Assembly: GCA_938022295.1 (NCBI GenBank)
Contig: CALIDR010000104.1
Span: 1 to 25,832 of the forward strand
Direction: 5' to 3'
Length of the DNA: 25,832 nucleotides
From: an uncultured Burkholderiaceae bacterium
GTDB taxonomy: Bacteria; Pseudomonadota; Gammaproteobacteria; Burkholderiales; Burkholderiaceae_C
Part shown: one piece after another, positions 14,249 through 20,783 of the stretch
Position numbering within the stretch: the stretch's first letter is position 1
Layout: every line of letters starts with the position of its first letter
Notes under the pieces: model-generated
The model's database searches: none
What the model was told of the DNA's origin: nothing
The model's input: only the letters and a program-made list of their open reading frames with translations
Made by a program: the position numbers and the translations under genes

Positions 14249-14586
14249 GGCGGGCTCACGTTGGTGCTTTTGCACCAAGATGCTAGCACGCCCGTCTTGG
14301 CCACGCAGTGGCCGACGACGTCGCGGGCAGGCCGAGCCCGGGCGTTGTCGGCGCGCAGCACCTGCAGCAGCACGGCCCGGCTGCCCTGGCGCAACGCCGT
14401 CCCGGGCGCGTGCTTGTGATCCCGCGAGAAGCCCGCCACGATGCGTTCCAGGTGCACCGTTAGGTCCAGCGCCGCCTGGACGAGGAAAGGCTGGGGATCG
14501 CGCATCTCGCGTCCGGCCTGCGAGCTGCAGTCGATCCAGATCACGTCCTGCCGGTCGGGCACCCATCCCGCCGGGGGGCGGCGCAC
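14245..14586 (-). pseudogene. Broken MazF toxin fused in frame to an Avd-like fragment
   Basis: The frame starts at a GTG (14586), 16 bases after the MazE stop. Its first 35 or so residues (GWVPDRQDVIWIDC, then QAGREMRDPQPFLV) are the N-terminus of a MazF/PemK-type mRNA interferase. At about 14482 it switches, in frame, to a four-helix-bundle sequence (AALDLTVHLERIVAGFSRDH, then GTALRQGSRAVLLQVLRAD) related to the Avd-like fragment at 12127-12225, and then to about 30 residues of no known family. Stop at 14245, overlapping the RHH antitoxin start by 4 bases. The MazF core beta-barrel and the rest of its catalytic surface are missing, so toxin activity is not expected. It could be a chance fusion or expressed chimera; I regard it as a pseudogene. 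Confidence 0.7.
14261..14278. promoter_or_regulatory. Palindromic operator before the RHH-PIN pair
   Basis: TTGGTGC-TTTT-GCACCAA is a perfect 7-bp inverted repeat, 13 bases upstream of the antitoxin ATG. Ribbon-helix-helix antitoxins commonly bind such palindromes to autoregulate. It overlaps the 3' end of the chimeric MazF reading frame, where it encodes WCKSTN. Confidence 0.6.
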
Positions 14587-14602
14587 CGGGAGACAGCGGG
14601 GC

Positions 14603-14857
14603 TCAGGGCTGCTCGGCGCCGACACGGCCGGTGGTCGCCATCGCCTCGCCGCCGTGGTGCGCGGGGTCGTAACACGCCAGCCTGTCCTCGAGGGTCGGCC
14701 GCGCTTCGGGAGCCGGCACGATGACGACACGGCCGTCTTCCACCGTCACCCGCACGCGCTGATCGGCGTGCAGATGGGCCGCGCGCGCCACCGCCGCGGG
14801 CAGCCGCACACCCAGGCTGTTGCCCCAGCGCTTGATGTCGAGCACGGTCTCACTCAT
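14603..14857 (-). CDS. MazE/AbrB-type antitoxin
   Basis: An 84-residue protein with an N-terminal swapped-hairpin AbrB fold: DIKRWGNSLGVRLPAAVARA, then VRVTVEDGRVVIVP. The C-terminus (RPTLEDRLACYDP, then AHHGGEA) is the toxin-binding tail seen in MazE of the ChpB/PemK groups. The ATG at 14857 has GGAGGG just upstream; a TTG at 14884 in frame is less likely. The toxin gene that should follow is broken (see the MazF fusion), leaving this as an orphan antitoxin. Confidence 0.85.
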   Translation of the reverse strand: MSETVLDIKRWGNSLGVRLPAAVARAAHLHADQRVRVTVEDGRVVIVPAPEARPTLEDRLACYDPAHHGGEAMATTGRVGAEQP

Positions 14858-14912
14858 GGCACCCTCCGGCACGACACGTATCAACGAAGTATCGACGGCA
14901 CCCTACGGCGCG

Positions 14913-14981
14913 CTACATCGTCTCGGCGAAAAGCTCGCACCCGATCAGCATGCGCCGGATCTCGCTCGTGCCGGCGCCGAT
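14913..14981 (-). pseudogene. Stray copy of the 3' end of ivd
   Basis: These 69 bases encode IGAGTSEIRRMLIGCELFAETM and a TAG stop, matching the last 22 residues of the intact isovaleryl-CoA dehydrogenase next door (15065-15133) except for one residue (Cys for Arg). Apart from that codon the two copies differ almost only at synonymous third positions, and in the stop codon (TAG versus TGA). The rest of the gene is absent. The pattern implies that this piece came from a functional, diverged ivd gene and not from a recent local duplication. Confidence 0.85.
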
Positions 14982-14993
14982 GTGGCTCCGGCC

Positions 14994-15030
14994 GGCGCTT
15001 CGCGCCTTCACGTCCGCTGCGCGGACATGA
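14994..15030 (-). repeat. Two hairpins downstream of ivd
   Basis: Positions 15008-15030 form a 10-pair stem (TCACGTCCGC / GCGGACATGA) with loop TGC; the single C-A mismatch on the plus strand becomes a G-U pair in minus-strand RNA. Positions 14994-15006 form GGCGC-TTC-GCGCC. Both lie after the ivd stop and could end or protect its transcript. There is no T-run. Confidence 0.5.
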
Positions 15031-15064
15031 GCCTGCGCCGAATCGGGGCCTCGGTCGCGGTGCA

Positions 15065-16243
15065 TCACATCGTTTCCGCGAAGAGCTCCCGCCCGATCAG
15101 CATCCGCCGGATCTCGCTCGTCCCGGCCCCGATTTCGTACAGCTTGGCGTCGCGCCACAGGCGGCCGAGCGGGTACTCGTTGATGTAGCCGTTGCCGCCG
15201 AAGATCTGGATGCCTTCGCCCGCCATCCACGTGGCCTTCTCGGCGCACCAGAGGATGACGCTCGCGCAGTCCTTGCGCACCTGGCGCACGTGCTCGGCGC
15301 CGAGCAGGTCGAGGTTCTTGCCGACCGTGTAGCAGAACGCGCGCGCGGCCTGCAGCACGGTGTACATGTCGGCGACCTTGCCCTGGATCAGCTGGAACTC
15401 GCCGATGCTCTGCCCGAACTGCTTGCGCTCGTGGATGTACGGCACCACGTTGTCCATCACCGCCTGCATGATGCCGATCGGCCCCGCGGCGAGCACGGCG
15501 CGCTCGTAGTCGAGGCCGCTCATCAGCACCTTCGCGCCGCCGTTGACGGCACCGAGCACGTTCTCGGCCGGCACCTCGACGTCGCGAAACACGAGCTCGC
15601 CGGTGTGGCTGCCGCGCATGCCGAGCTTGTCGAGCTTCTGCGCCACCGAGAAGCCCTTCATGCCCTTCTCGATCAGGAACGCGGTGACGCCGCGCGCGCC
15701 GAGCTCGGGCTCGGTCTTCGCGTAGACCACCAGCGTGTCGGCGTCGGGGCCGTTGGTGATCCACATCTTGCTGCCGTTGAGCACGTAGTAGCCGCCCTTG
15801 TCGACCGCGCGCAGCTTCATCGAGATGACGTCGCTGCCGGCGCCCGGCTCGCTCATCGCGAGCGCGCCGACGTGCTCGCCGCTGATCAGCTTGGGCAGGT
15901 ACTTGCGCTTCTGCGCCTCGGTGCCGTTGCGCTTGATCTGGTTGACGCACAGGTTGCTGTGCGCGCCGTAGGACAGCCCCACGCTCGCGCTCGCGCGGCT
16001 GATCTCCTCCATCGCGACCATGTGCGCGAGGTAGCCCATGTTCGCGCCGCCGTAGGCCTCGGGCACCGTGATGCCGAGCACGCCGAGCTCGCCCATCTTG
16101 CGCCACAGGTCCATCGGGAACCGGTCGCTGCGGTCGATCTCGGCCGCGCGCGGCGCGATCTCGGCCTGCGCGAACGTGCGCACGGCGTCGCGCAGCGCGT
16201 CGATGTCGTCGCCGAGCTGGAAGTTCAGGCCGGGCAGGTTCAT
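15065..16243 (-). CDS. ivd: Isovaleryl-CoA dehydrogenase
   Basis: A 392-residue flavoenzyme of leucine breakdown, oxidising isovaleryl-CoA to 3-methylcrotonyl-CoA and passing electrons to ETF. The catalytic base characteristic of this branch, on helix G, is seen as Glu247 in GLDYERAVLAAGP, while the C-terminal position used by short-chain enzymes is a glycine (IGAGTSEIRR). ALAMSEPGAGSDV and QIFGGNGYINEYPLGRLWRD are family hallmarks. It is the third gene of a minus-strand run liuR, PaaI-type thioesterase, ivd, 31 bases after the thioesterase. The usual methylcrotonyl-CoA carboxylase genes do not follow; instead a stray ivd 3' end and toxin-antitoxin genes do. Confidence 0.96.
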   Translation of the reverse strand: MNLPGLNFQLGDDIDALRDAVRTFAQAEIAPRAAEIDRSDRFPMDLWRKMGELGVLGITVPEAYGGANMGYLAHMVAMEEISRASASVGLSYGAHSNLCVNQIKRNGTEAQKRKYLPKLISGEHVGALAMSEPGAGSDVISMKLRAVDKGGYYVLNGSKMWITNGPDADTLVVYAKTEPELGARGVTAFLIEKGMKGFSVAQKLDKLGMRGSHTGELVFRDVEVPAENVLGAVNGGAKVLMSGLDYERAVLAAGPIGIMQAVMDNVVPYIHERKQFGQSIGEFQLIQGKVADMYTVLQAARAFCYTVGKNLDLLGAEHVRQVRKDCASVILWCAEKATWMAGEGIQIFGGNGYINEYPLGRLWRDAKLYEIGAGTSEIRRMLIGRELFAETM

Positions 16244-16274
16244 CGGGGCACCTCCTGGAAAGGGTTCGGGGCGT

Positions 16275-16733
16275 TCAGCCGTCGAGGCCGCGGCCGAGCA
16301 CCGTCATCACGGTGGCCGTCATCGTCGCGATCAGCGTCTGCTCGTCGCTGCCCGGCGCGTGCTGCCACGCGCGGCCGTCGACGACGCTGATCGTGCGCCC
16401 GGCCTTCGTCACCTGGCCCTCGAAGCGGAACCACGGCCCGCGCGCCGGCGCGAGCAGGTTGACCTTGAACTCGATCGTCAGCACCGCGGCGTCGGGGGGC
16501 ATCAGCGAGAACGCGGCGTAGCCGCACGCCGAGTCGAGCGCCGTCGAGACGATGCCGGCGTGCAGGAAGCCGTGCTGCTGCGTCAGCTCGGGCCGGTGGT
16601 GCATCGTGATCACGACGCGTCCGGGTTCGATCGCGTCGAGCACGGCGCCGAGCGTGTGCATCGCCTGCTGGCGCGCGAACGAGTCGCGCAGCCGCTGCAC
16701 GTAGCCGGCGTCGGCGGGGATCGGGTGGCGCAT
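16275..16733 (-). CDS. PaaI family acyl-CoA thioesterase (hot-dog fold)
   Basis: A 152-residue single hot-dog-domain protein. The segment LTQQHGFLHAGIVSTALDSA (50-69) holds the PaaI-type active site, with His54-Gly55 and Asp67 as the likely catalytic residues; TIEFKVNLLAPARG is the second family signature. It would hydrolyse a CoA thioester, perhaps of the isovalerate/leucine route given its position between liuR and ivd. A LiuR-like operator lies 15 bases upstream of the ATG, supporting control by that regulator. Confidence 0.9.
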   Translation of the reverse strand: MRHPIPADAGYVQRLRDSFARQQAMHTLGAVLDAIEPGRVVITMHHRPELTQQHGFLHAGIVSTALDSACGYAAFSLMPPDAAVLTIEFKVNLLAPARGPWFRFEGQVTKAGRTISVVDGRAWQHAPGSDEQTLIATMTATVMTVLGRGLDG

Positions 16734-16748
16734 CGGCGGGCCGCTGAA

Positions 16749-16764
16749 TTGACGTTTACGTCAA
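16749..16764. promoter_or_regulatory. Probable LiuR operator upstream of thioesterase-ivd
   Basis: TTGACGTTTACGTCAA is a perfect 16-bp palindrome with two ACGT half-sites, of the kind described for LiuR (MerR family) in proteobacteria. A third half-site-like CGTCAA follows directly at 16765-16770. It lies between the liuR stop and the PaaI-type gene, so this pair probably has its own promoter besides read-through from liuR. Confidence 0.8.
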
Positions 16765-16785
16765 CGTCAAGTGTAGCGGCGCCGT

Positions 16786-17226
16786 TCAGGCCGGCTCGCG
16801 CGACGGCCGCCGCGGGCGCGCCGCCAGATCGGCGAGCAGCTTCTGGCAGCGCGCCTCGTGCTGCGCGATCTCGTCGAGCGTGACCTTGAGGTCGTCGAGC
16901 TGCTGCTCGAGCTGGTGGCGGTGCGCGCGCAGCACCTGGAGGAACGCCTGCAGCTGCGGCGCCGTGTCGGCCGGCGAGTCGTACATCTCGACGAGCTGCT
17001 TGATCTCCGACAGGCTCAGCCCCAGCCGCTTGCCGCGCAGCGTCAGCTTCAGCCGCGTGCGGTCGCGGTGGCTGTAGACGCGGTGGCGGCCTTCGCGCGC
17101 GGGCTCGAGCAGGCCGACGTCCTCGTAGAAGCGGATCGCCCGCGGCGTGACGTCGAACTCCTGCGCCAGCTCGGTGATCGTGTAGGTCCGCGCCGGGGCC
17201 GGCGTCGGACGGGCGGAGGCGGTCAT
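16786..17226 (-). CDS. liuR: MerR-family regulator of leucine/isovalerate degradation
   Basis: A 146-residue MerR-type protein. The winged helix is at residues 15-65 (YTITELAQEFDVTPRAIRFY, then EDVGLLEPAREGRHRVYS), followed by a dimerisation coiled coil (about 92-130, HRHQLEQQLDDLKVTLDEIA). It has a short C-terminus without the cysteine pattern of metal sensors. Two matching palindromes, one before the thioesterase-ivd genes and one before its own start, together with ivd downstream, identify it as LiuR. In known cases branched-chain intermediates relieve repression. It is divergent from the metallo-beta-lactamase-fold gene, which probably belongs to the same regulon. Confidence 0.9.
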   Translation of the reverse strand: MTASARPTPAPARTYTITELAQEFDVTPRAIRFYEDVGLLEPAREGRHRVYSHRDRTRLKLTLRGKRLGLSLSEIKQLVEMYDSPADTAPQLQAFLQVLRAHRHQLEQQLDDLKVTLDEIAQHEARCQKLLADLAARPRRPSREPA

Positions 17227-17238
17227 GGCTACACTCGG

Positions 17239-17254
17239 TTGACGTGGACGTCAA
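17239..17254. promoter_or_regulatory. Probable LiuR operator in the liuR / MBL-hydrolase divergent region
   Basis: TTGACGTGGACGTCAA differs from the operator at 16749 only in its two central bases. It is 13 bases upstream of the liuR ATG and covers the GTG (17244) that begins the divergent hydrolase frame. It would therefore allow LiuR to act on both genes. Confidence 0.8.
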
Positions 17255-18332
17255 TGTAAGGCAAAGCCCGCCCGCCGACGCCGCGCCGCCGCTGCACTAC
17301 CCCTTCGGCGACGCGCTGCCCGCCACGGGCCGCACGCTCGAAGTCGCCCCCGGCGTGCGCTGGGTGCGCATGGCGCTGCCGTTCGCGCTCGACCACGTGA
17401 ACCTGTGGCTGCTGCGAGACCGCGACCCGGCCTCGGGGCGCGAGGGCTGGGCGATCGTCGACTGCGGCATCGCCAGCGACGCGACGCGCGAGGCCTGGGA
17501 GCAGGTGTTCGCGCACGAGCTCGACGGCCTGCCCGTGCTGCGCGTGATCGTGACCCACATGCACCCCGACCACATCGGCCTGGCGCACTGGCTGACCGAG
17601 CGCTGGGCGTGCCGGCTGTGGATCTCGGCCACCGACTTCCACGTCGCGCGCATCGCCAGCCGTTCGACGAGCGGCTTCGGCGGCGACGGCGCGGCGGCCT
17701 TCTTCGCCGCGCACGGCCTCACCGACCCCGAGTCGGTGGCCAGGGTGCGCGCCCGCGCCGACTACTACGCCGGCCTGGTGCCGCAGGTGCCGCCGCAGTT
17801 CCGCCGCCTGATGGACGGCCAGCGGATCGCGATCGGCAGGCACGAGTGGCGCTGCATCGCCGGCCACGGCCACGCGCCGGAGCACATCTCGCTGCACGGC
17901 CAGGCGCCCGGCGTCCTGATCTCGGGCGACATGGTGCTGCCGCGCATCAGCACCAACGTCAGCGTCTACGACACCGAGCCCGAGGCCGACCCGCTGCCGC
18001 TGTACCTCGCCTCGCTCGAGCGCCTGCGCGCGCTGCCGGCGTCGACGCTCGTGCTGCCGTCGCACGGGCGGCCGTTCGTCGGCCTGCACGCGCGCATCGA
18101 CGCGCTGCGGGCGCACCACGAAGCGCGCCTGGCCGAGACGATGGCGGCCTGCCGCGCCCGGCCCACGCACGCCCGCGCGCTGCTGCCGGTGCTGTTCAAG
18201 CGCCCGCTGGACCTGCACCAGACGACGTTCGCAATGGGCGAGGCGATCGCCCACCTCCACGCGCTGTGGAGCGCCGGGCGCCTCGTGCGCACGCTCGGCG
18301 ACGACGGCGTCTACCGCTTCGCGGCGGCCTGA
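17244..18332 (+). CDS. Metallo-beta-lactamase fold hydrolase
   Basis: A 362-residue MBL-fold enzyme. The metal site is THMHPDHIG (His105, His107, Asp109, His110), GHGHAPEHIS supplies the next histidine, LISGDMVLP the bridging aspartate and LVLPSHGRPF the last histidine. The C-terminal 90 residues resemble the extra helical domain of LACTB2-like members, which hydrolyse thioesters or RNA. The chosen GTG lies inside a LiuR-like palindrome and has no ribosome-binding site; upstream in-frame codons give no start, and the next ATG is well inside the domain. Divergence from liuR suggests a part in leucine/isovalerate metabolism, for instance as a CoA-thioester hydrolase, but this is inference. Confidence 0.88.
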   Translation: MDVNVRQSPPADAAPPLHYPFGDALPATGRTLEVAPGVRWVRMALPFALDHVNLWLLRDRDPASGREGWAIVDCGIASDATREAWEQVFAHELDGLPVLRVIVTHMHPDHIGLAHWLTERWACRLWISATDFHVARIASRSTSGFGGDGAAAFFAAHGLTDPESVARVRARADYYAGLVPQVPPQFRRLMDGQRIAIGRHEWRCIAGHGHAPEHISLHGQAPGVLISGDMVLPRISTNVSVYDTEPEADPLPLYLASLERLRALPASTLVLPSHGRPFVGLHARIDALRAHHEARLAETMAACRARPTHARALLPVLFKRPLDLHQTTFAMGEAIAHLHALWSAGRLVRTLGDDGVYRFAAA

Positions 18333-18353
18333 GCGCCGGGCCGGCCGATCCGC

Positions 18354-18392
18354 AAAAGGAACGGGGCCGACCGGGCAACCCGGCCGACCCCG
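18354..18392 (-). terminator. Intrinsic terminator of the glyQS operon
   Basis: Positions 18362-18392 form a 14-pair stem with a 3-base loop. The two C-A mismatches on the plus strand become G-U pairs in minus-strand RNA, so the stem is complete only for minus-strand transcripts. It is followed on that strand by TTCCTTTT. It lies between the converging MBL-hydrolase and YgjP-like genes. Confidence 0.75.
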
Positions 18393-18513
18393 TCGGCGTC
18401 GCCGCGGCTTCGTCCTCCCCACCGCGGCGCGCGTGTCACAGCGACGACGCCAGTCTCGTTGACGACGAATGCGCCGGCGCATCCCCCCGAAGGGGGATCG
18501 ACAAGCGCGCGCG

Positions 18514-19407
18514 TCAGTCGTCGACCGCGAGCGTGTGCTCGCGCAGCGCGCGCCGACGCTGCTCGACGTCCGGGATCACGGTGCGCACGAGGTCCCAGAA
18601 CGCCGGCCCGTGGTGCATCTCGCGCAGGTGCGCCAGCTCGTGCGCGACGACGTAGTCGATGCTCGCCGGCGGCAGGTGGATCAGCCGCCAGTGCAGCCGC
18701 ACCGAGCCGTCGGCGCTCGCGCTGCCCCAGCGCGTCGTCGCCGTGCTCAGCGCCCAGCGGCGGACGCGCACGCGCAGCAGCGGCTCGAAGTGGCGGATGC
18801 GCTCGTCGAACACGCGCCTGGCCTGGCGCTGCAGCCACCCGTGCGCGAGGTCGCGCACCTGCGCCGCCCCCGCGTGCGCCGGCAGCCCCAGGCGCAGCAG
18901 GCCGCGGGCGCCGGCCGCGCGTGCCGCATCGGCCGCCTCGCCGCTGTCCAGCAGGGCGTCGAGCAGCGCCCCGGTCACGGCGGGGTCGAGCCGCACGACG
19001 AGCGGGGCGCCGAGGAACGGCAGCGTCGCGCCGTCGCACCACTCGATGCGCTGCGCCTGCAGCCGGCGCTGGCGCTCGCCCTGCTCGTGCAGCTTGCGCA
19101 GCACCCAGCCGGCCTTGGACTGCAGCGCGGCCTCGATCTCGGCGACGCCGACCCACCGCGGCGCGCTGACCGCGAGCCCCTCGGCGCCGACGACGAAGCC
19201 GATGCTGCGCCGGCGCGTGCGGCGCAGCGCGTAGGCCACCGCGTGTCCTTCGAGCAACACCTCGCCCCGCGCCTGCGGGTGGCGCAAGATCGCCGGCGGC
19301 GCCGATGCACCGGCCGCCGGCGGCAGCGGCGCCGCGGCCGCCGCGCCCACGGCGTCGAACAGCGCGAGCTGCGCCGGGGGCGGGGGCAGCGCGGCCGCCT
19401 TCGCCAC
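18514..19407 (-). CDS. YgjP-like zinc metallopeptidase (SprT/M48-type, DUF45)
   Basis: A 297-residue protein with HELAHLREMHHGPAFWD near residue 256: HExxH zinc motif followed by the HxxxFW of the YgjP family. LRRTRRRSIGFVV and STATTRWGSASADGSVRLHW are further family signatures. The first 50 residues are Ala/Pro-rich. A GTG at 19407 directly after the acyltransferase stop is the most likely start, though no ribosome-binding site is seen, and a start a little further in is possible. It is last in the glyQ-glyS-gmhB-acyltransferase run, an arrangement I recall as common in Burkholderiales. The physiological substrate is unknown. Confidence 0.87.
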   Translation of the reverse strand: MAKAAALPPPPAQLALFDAVGAAAAAPLPPAAGASAPPAILRHPQARGEVLLEGHAVAYALRRTRRRSIGFVVGAEGLAVSAPRWVGVAEIEAALQSKAGWVLRKLHEQGERQRRLQAQRIEWCDGATLPFLGAPLVVRLDPAVTGALLDALLDSGEAADAARAAGARGLLRLGLPAHAGAAQVRDLAHGWLQRQARRVFDERIRHFEPLLRVRVRRWALSTATTRWGSASADGSVRLHWRLIHLPPASIDYVVAHELAHLREMHHGPAFWDLVRTVIPDVEQRRRALREHTLAVDD

Positions 19408-19409
19408 GC

Positions 19410-20168
19410 TCAGCCCGCCGCGTAGGCCTGCGGGTCGAGGCGCCGCATCTCGGCCTCGATCCACCGCTCGACCTCGCGCATCAGCTCGTCGGGCTCGCGC
19501 CCGGCCACCGGGATCGGCCGCCCGATCGAGACGTCGACGACGCCCGGGCGCAGCAGGAAGCTCCTGCGCGGCCAGCAGCGCGCCGAGGTGACGGCGATCG
19601 GCACGATCGGCGTGCCGGTGGCGATCGCCAGGCGCGCGGCGCCCGTCTTGTAGGTGCCCTGGCTGCCGCGCGGCGTGCGCGTGCCCTCGGGGAACATGAT
19701 GACCCAGATGCCGCGCGCCATCAGCTCGCGGCCCTGGGCGGCGACCTTGTGCCACGCCTCGGTGCGCCTGCTGCGGTCGATGTGCACCATGTCCAGCCGT
19801 CCCATCGCCCAGCCGAAGAACGGGATCCACAGCAGCTCGCGCTTGAACACGTAGGCCAGCGGGTGCGGCATCAGGGTCGGGAACGCGAACGTCTCCCACG
19901 TCGACTGGTGCTTCGGCGCGAGCAGCACTGCCTCGCGCCCCTGCGCGGCGGTGGGCAGGTGCTCCATGCCCTGCACGCGGTGGCGCACGCCGCAGATCGT
20001 GCGCGCGCCCCACATCACGACGCGCAGCCAGCCGACGCACATCCAGTACAGACGGTCGCCGCGCACGAAGATCGACGCCGCGAGCACGACCAGCGCCCAC
20101 GGGATCACCGTGACGACCATCCAGAGCACGAACAGCAGCGAGCGCAGCGCCGCCAGCGCCGCCGCCAT
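19410..20168 (-). CDS. 1-acyl-sn-glycerol-3-phosphate acyltransferase-like protein
   Basis: A 252-residue membrane acyltransferase that would add the second acyl chain to lysophosphatidic acid. N-terminal hydrophobic segments (about 9-32 and 42-57) are followed by KHQSTWETF (86-94), where the usual HX4D reads His87-X4-Glu92, as I recall for this subgroup. KRELLWIPFFGW is the second motif, FPEGTRTPRG (159-168) the third and TGTPIVPIAV the fourth. The ATG shares one base with the stop of the phosphatase gene upstream (TGATG), so translation is probably coupled. The housekeeping plsC may be elsewhere; the symbol is therefore withheld. Confidence 0.9.
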   Translation of the reverse strand: MAAALAALRSLLFVLWMVVTVIPWALVVLAASIFVRGDRLYWMCVGWLRVVMWGARTICGVRHRVQGMEHLPTAAQGREAVLLAPKHQSTWETFAFPTLMPHPLAYVFKRELLWIPFFGWAMGRLDMVHIDRSRRTEAWHKVAAQGRELMARGIWVIMFPEGTRTPRGSQGTYKTGAARLAIATGTPIVPIAVTSARCWPRRSFLLRPGVVDVSIGRPIPVAGREPDELMREVERWIEAEMRRLDPQAYAAG

Positions 20169-20773
20169 CAGGCGAGGCCTCCGGGGCCGGAATCGGGGGC
20201 GTCGGGGTGCTCGCGGCGCAGCAGGTGGTCGGCGAACGCGCCGAGGTCGGCGTGCACCTGCATCGACGGCACCTGCTCGGCGTAGCGCGCGAGCTGCTCG
20301 GCGTCGAGCGCGGCGGCGCGCCCGGTGCGCACCAGGTGCGGCTCGCAGCCCGCGGCCTGCGCGGCGAGCAGGTCGCGCAGCGTGTCGCCCACCATCGGCA
20401 CCGTGCGCAGGTCCACCCCGTAGCGGCGCGCGATGTCGAGCATCATGCCCGGCAGCGGCTTGCGGCAGTCGCAGTGCTCCTCCGGCGCGTGGGGGCAGAA
20501 GAAGACGGCGTCGATGCGCCCGCCCTGCGCGGCGAGCAGCTTCATCATCTGCGCGTGCACGGCGTTCAGCGACGCCATGTCGAACATGCCGCGGCCGATG
20601 CCGGCCTGGTTGGTCGCGACGACGACGTGCCAGCCGGCGTGGTTCAGCCGCGCCACCGCCTCCAGCGCGCCGGGCAGCGGCCGCCACTCGGCCGGGTCCT
20701 TGACGTGATCCTCGCGGAACGCGTTGAGGATGCCGTCGCGGCCGAGGATCACGAGGCGCGGTGTCGGCGACAC
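20168..20773 (-). CDS. GmhB-like HAD phosphatase with altered nucleophile position
   Basis: A 201-residue HAD-family protein resembling D-glycero-beta-D-manno-heptose-1,7-bisphosphate 7-phosphatase. Present are Asp13 (general acid), Thr54-Asn55 (motif II, VVATNQAGIGRG), the zinc loop Cys93, His95, Cys101, Cys103, Lys105 (CRKPLPGM) and Asp130/Asp134 of VGDTLRD. The first aspartate of the DxD motif, the phosphoryl-accepting nucleophile, is glycine (Gly11, codon GGC, in VILGRDGILN). With that residue missing, normal phosphatase activity is not expected unless another group replaces it. Start is a GTG 10 bases after glyS. Apart from this residue the gene looks intact, so it is likely conserved for some role. 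Confidence 0.85.
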   Translation of the reverse strand: MSPTPRLVILGRDGILNAFREDHVKDPAEWRPLPGALEAVARLNHAGWHVVVATNQAGIGRGMFDMASLNAVHAQMMKLLAAQGGRIDAVFFCPHAPEEHCDCRKPLPGMMLDIARRYGVDLRTVPMVGDTLRDLLAAQAAGCEPHLVRTGRAAALDAEQLARYAEQVPSMQVHADLGAFADHLLRREHPDAPDSGPGGLA

Positions 20774-20783
20774 GGGATCTGCC

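Noticed and set aside
14913..16106. A 397-codon minus-strand frame ending in a copy of the ivd C-terminus
   Set aside because: Most of it is a shadow of ivd; only the last 22 codons are real homology, reported as an ivd 3' remnant.
17229..18482. A 417-codon minus-strand frame opposite the MBL hydrolase
   Set aside because: Arg/Gln/Ala-rich antisense shadow; the plus-strand frame has all metal-binding motifs.
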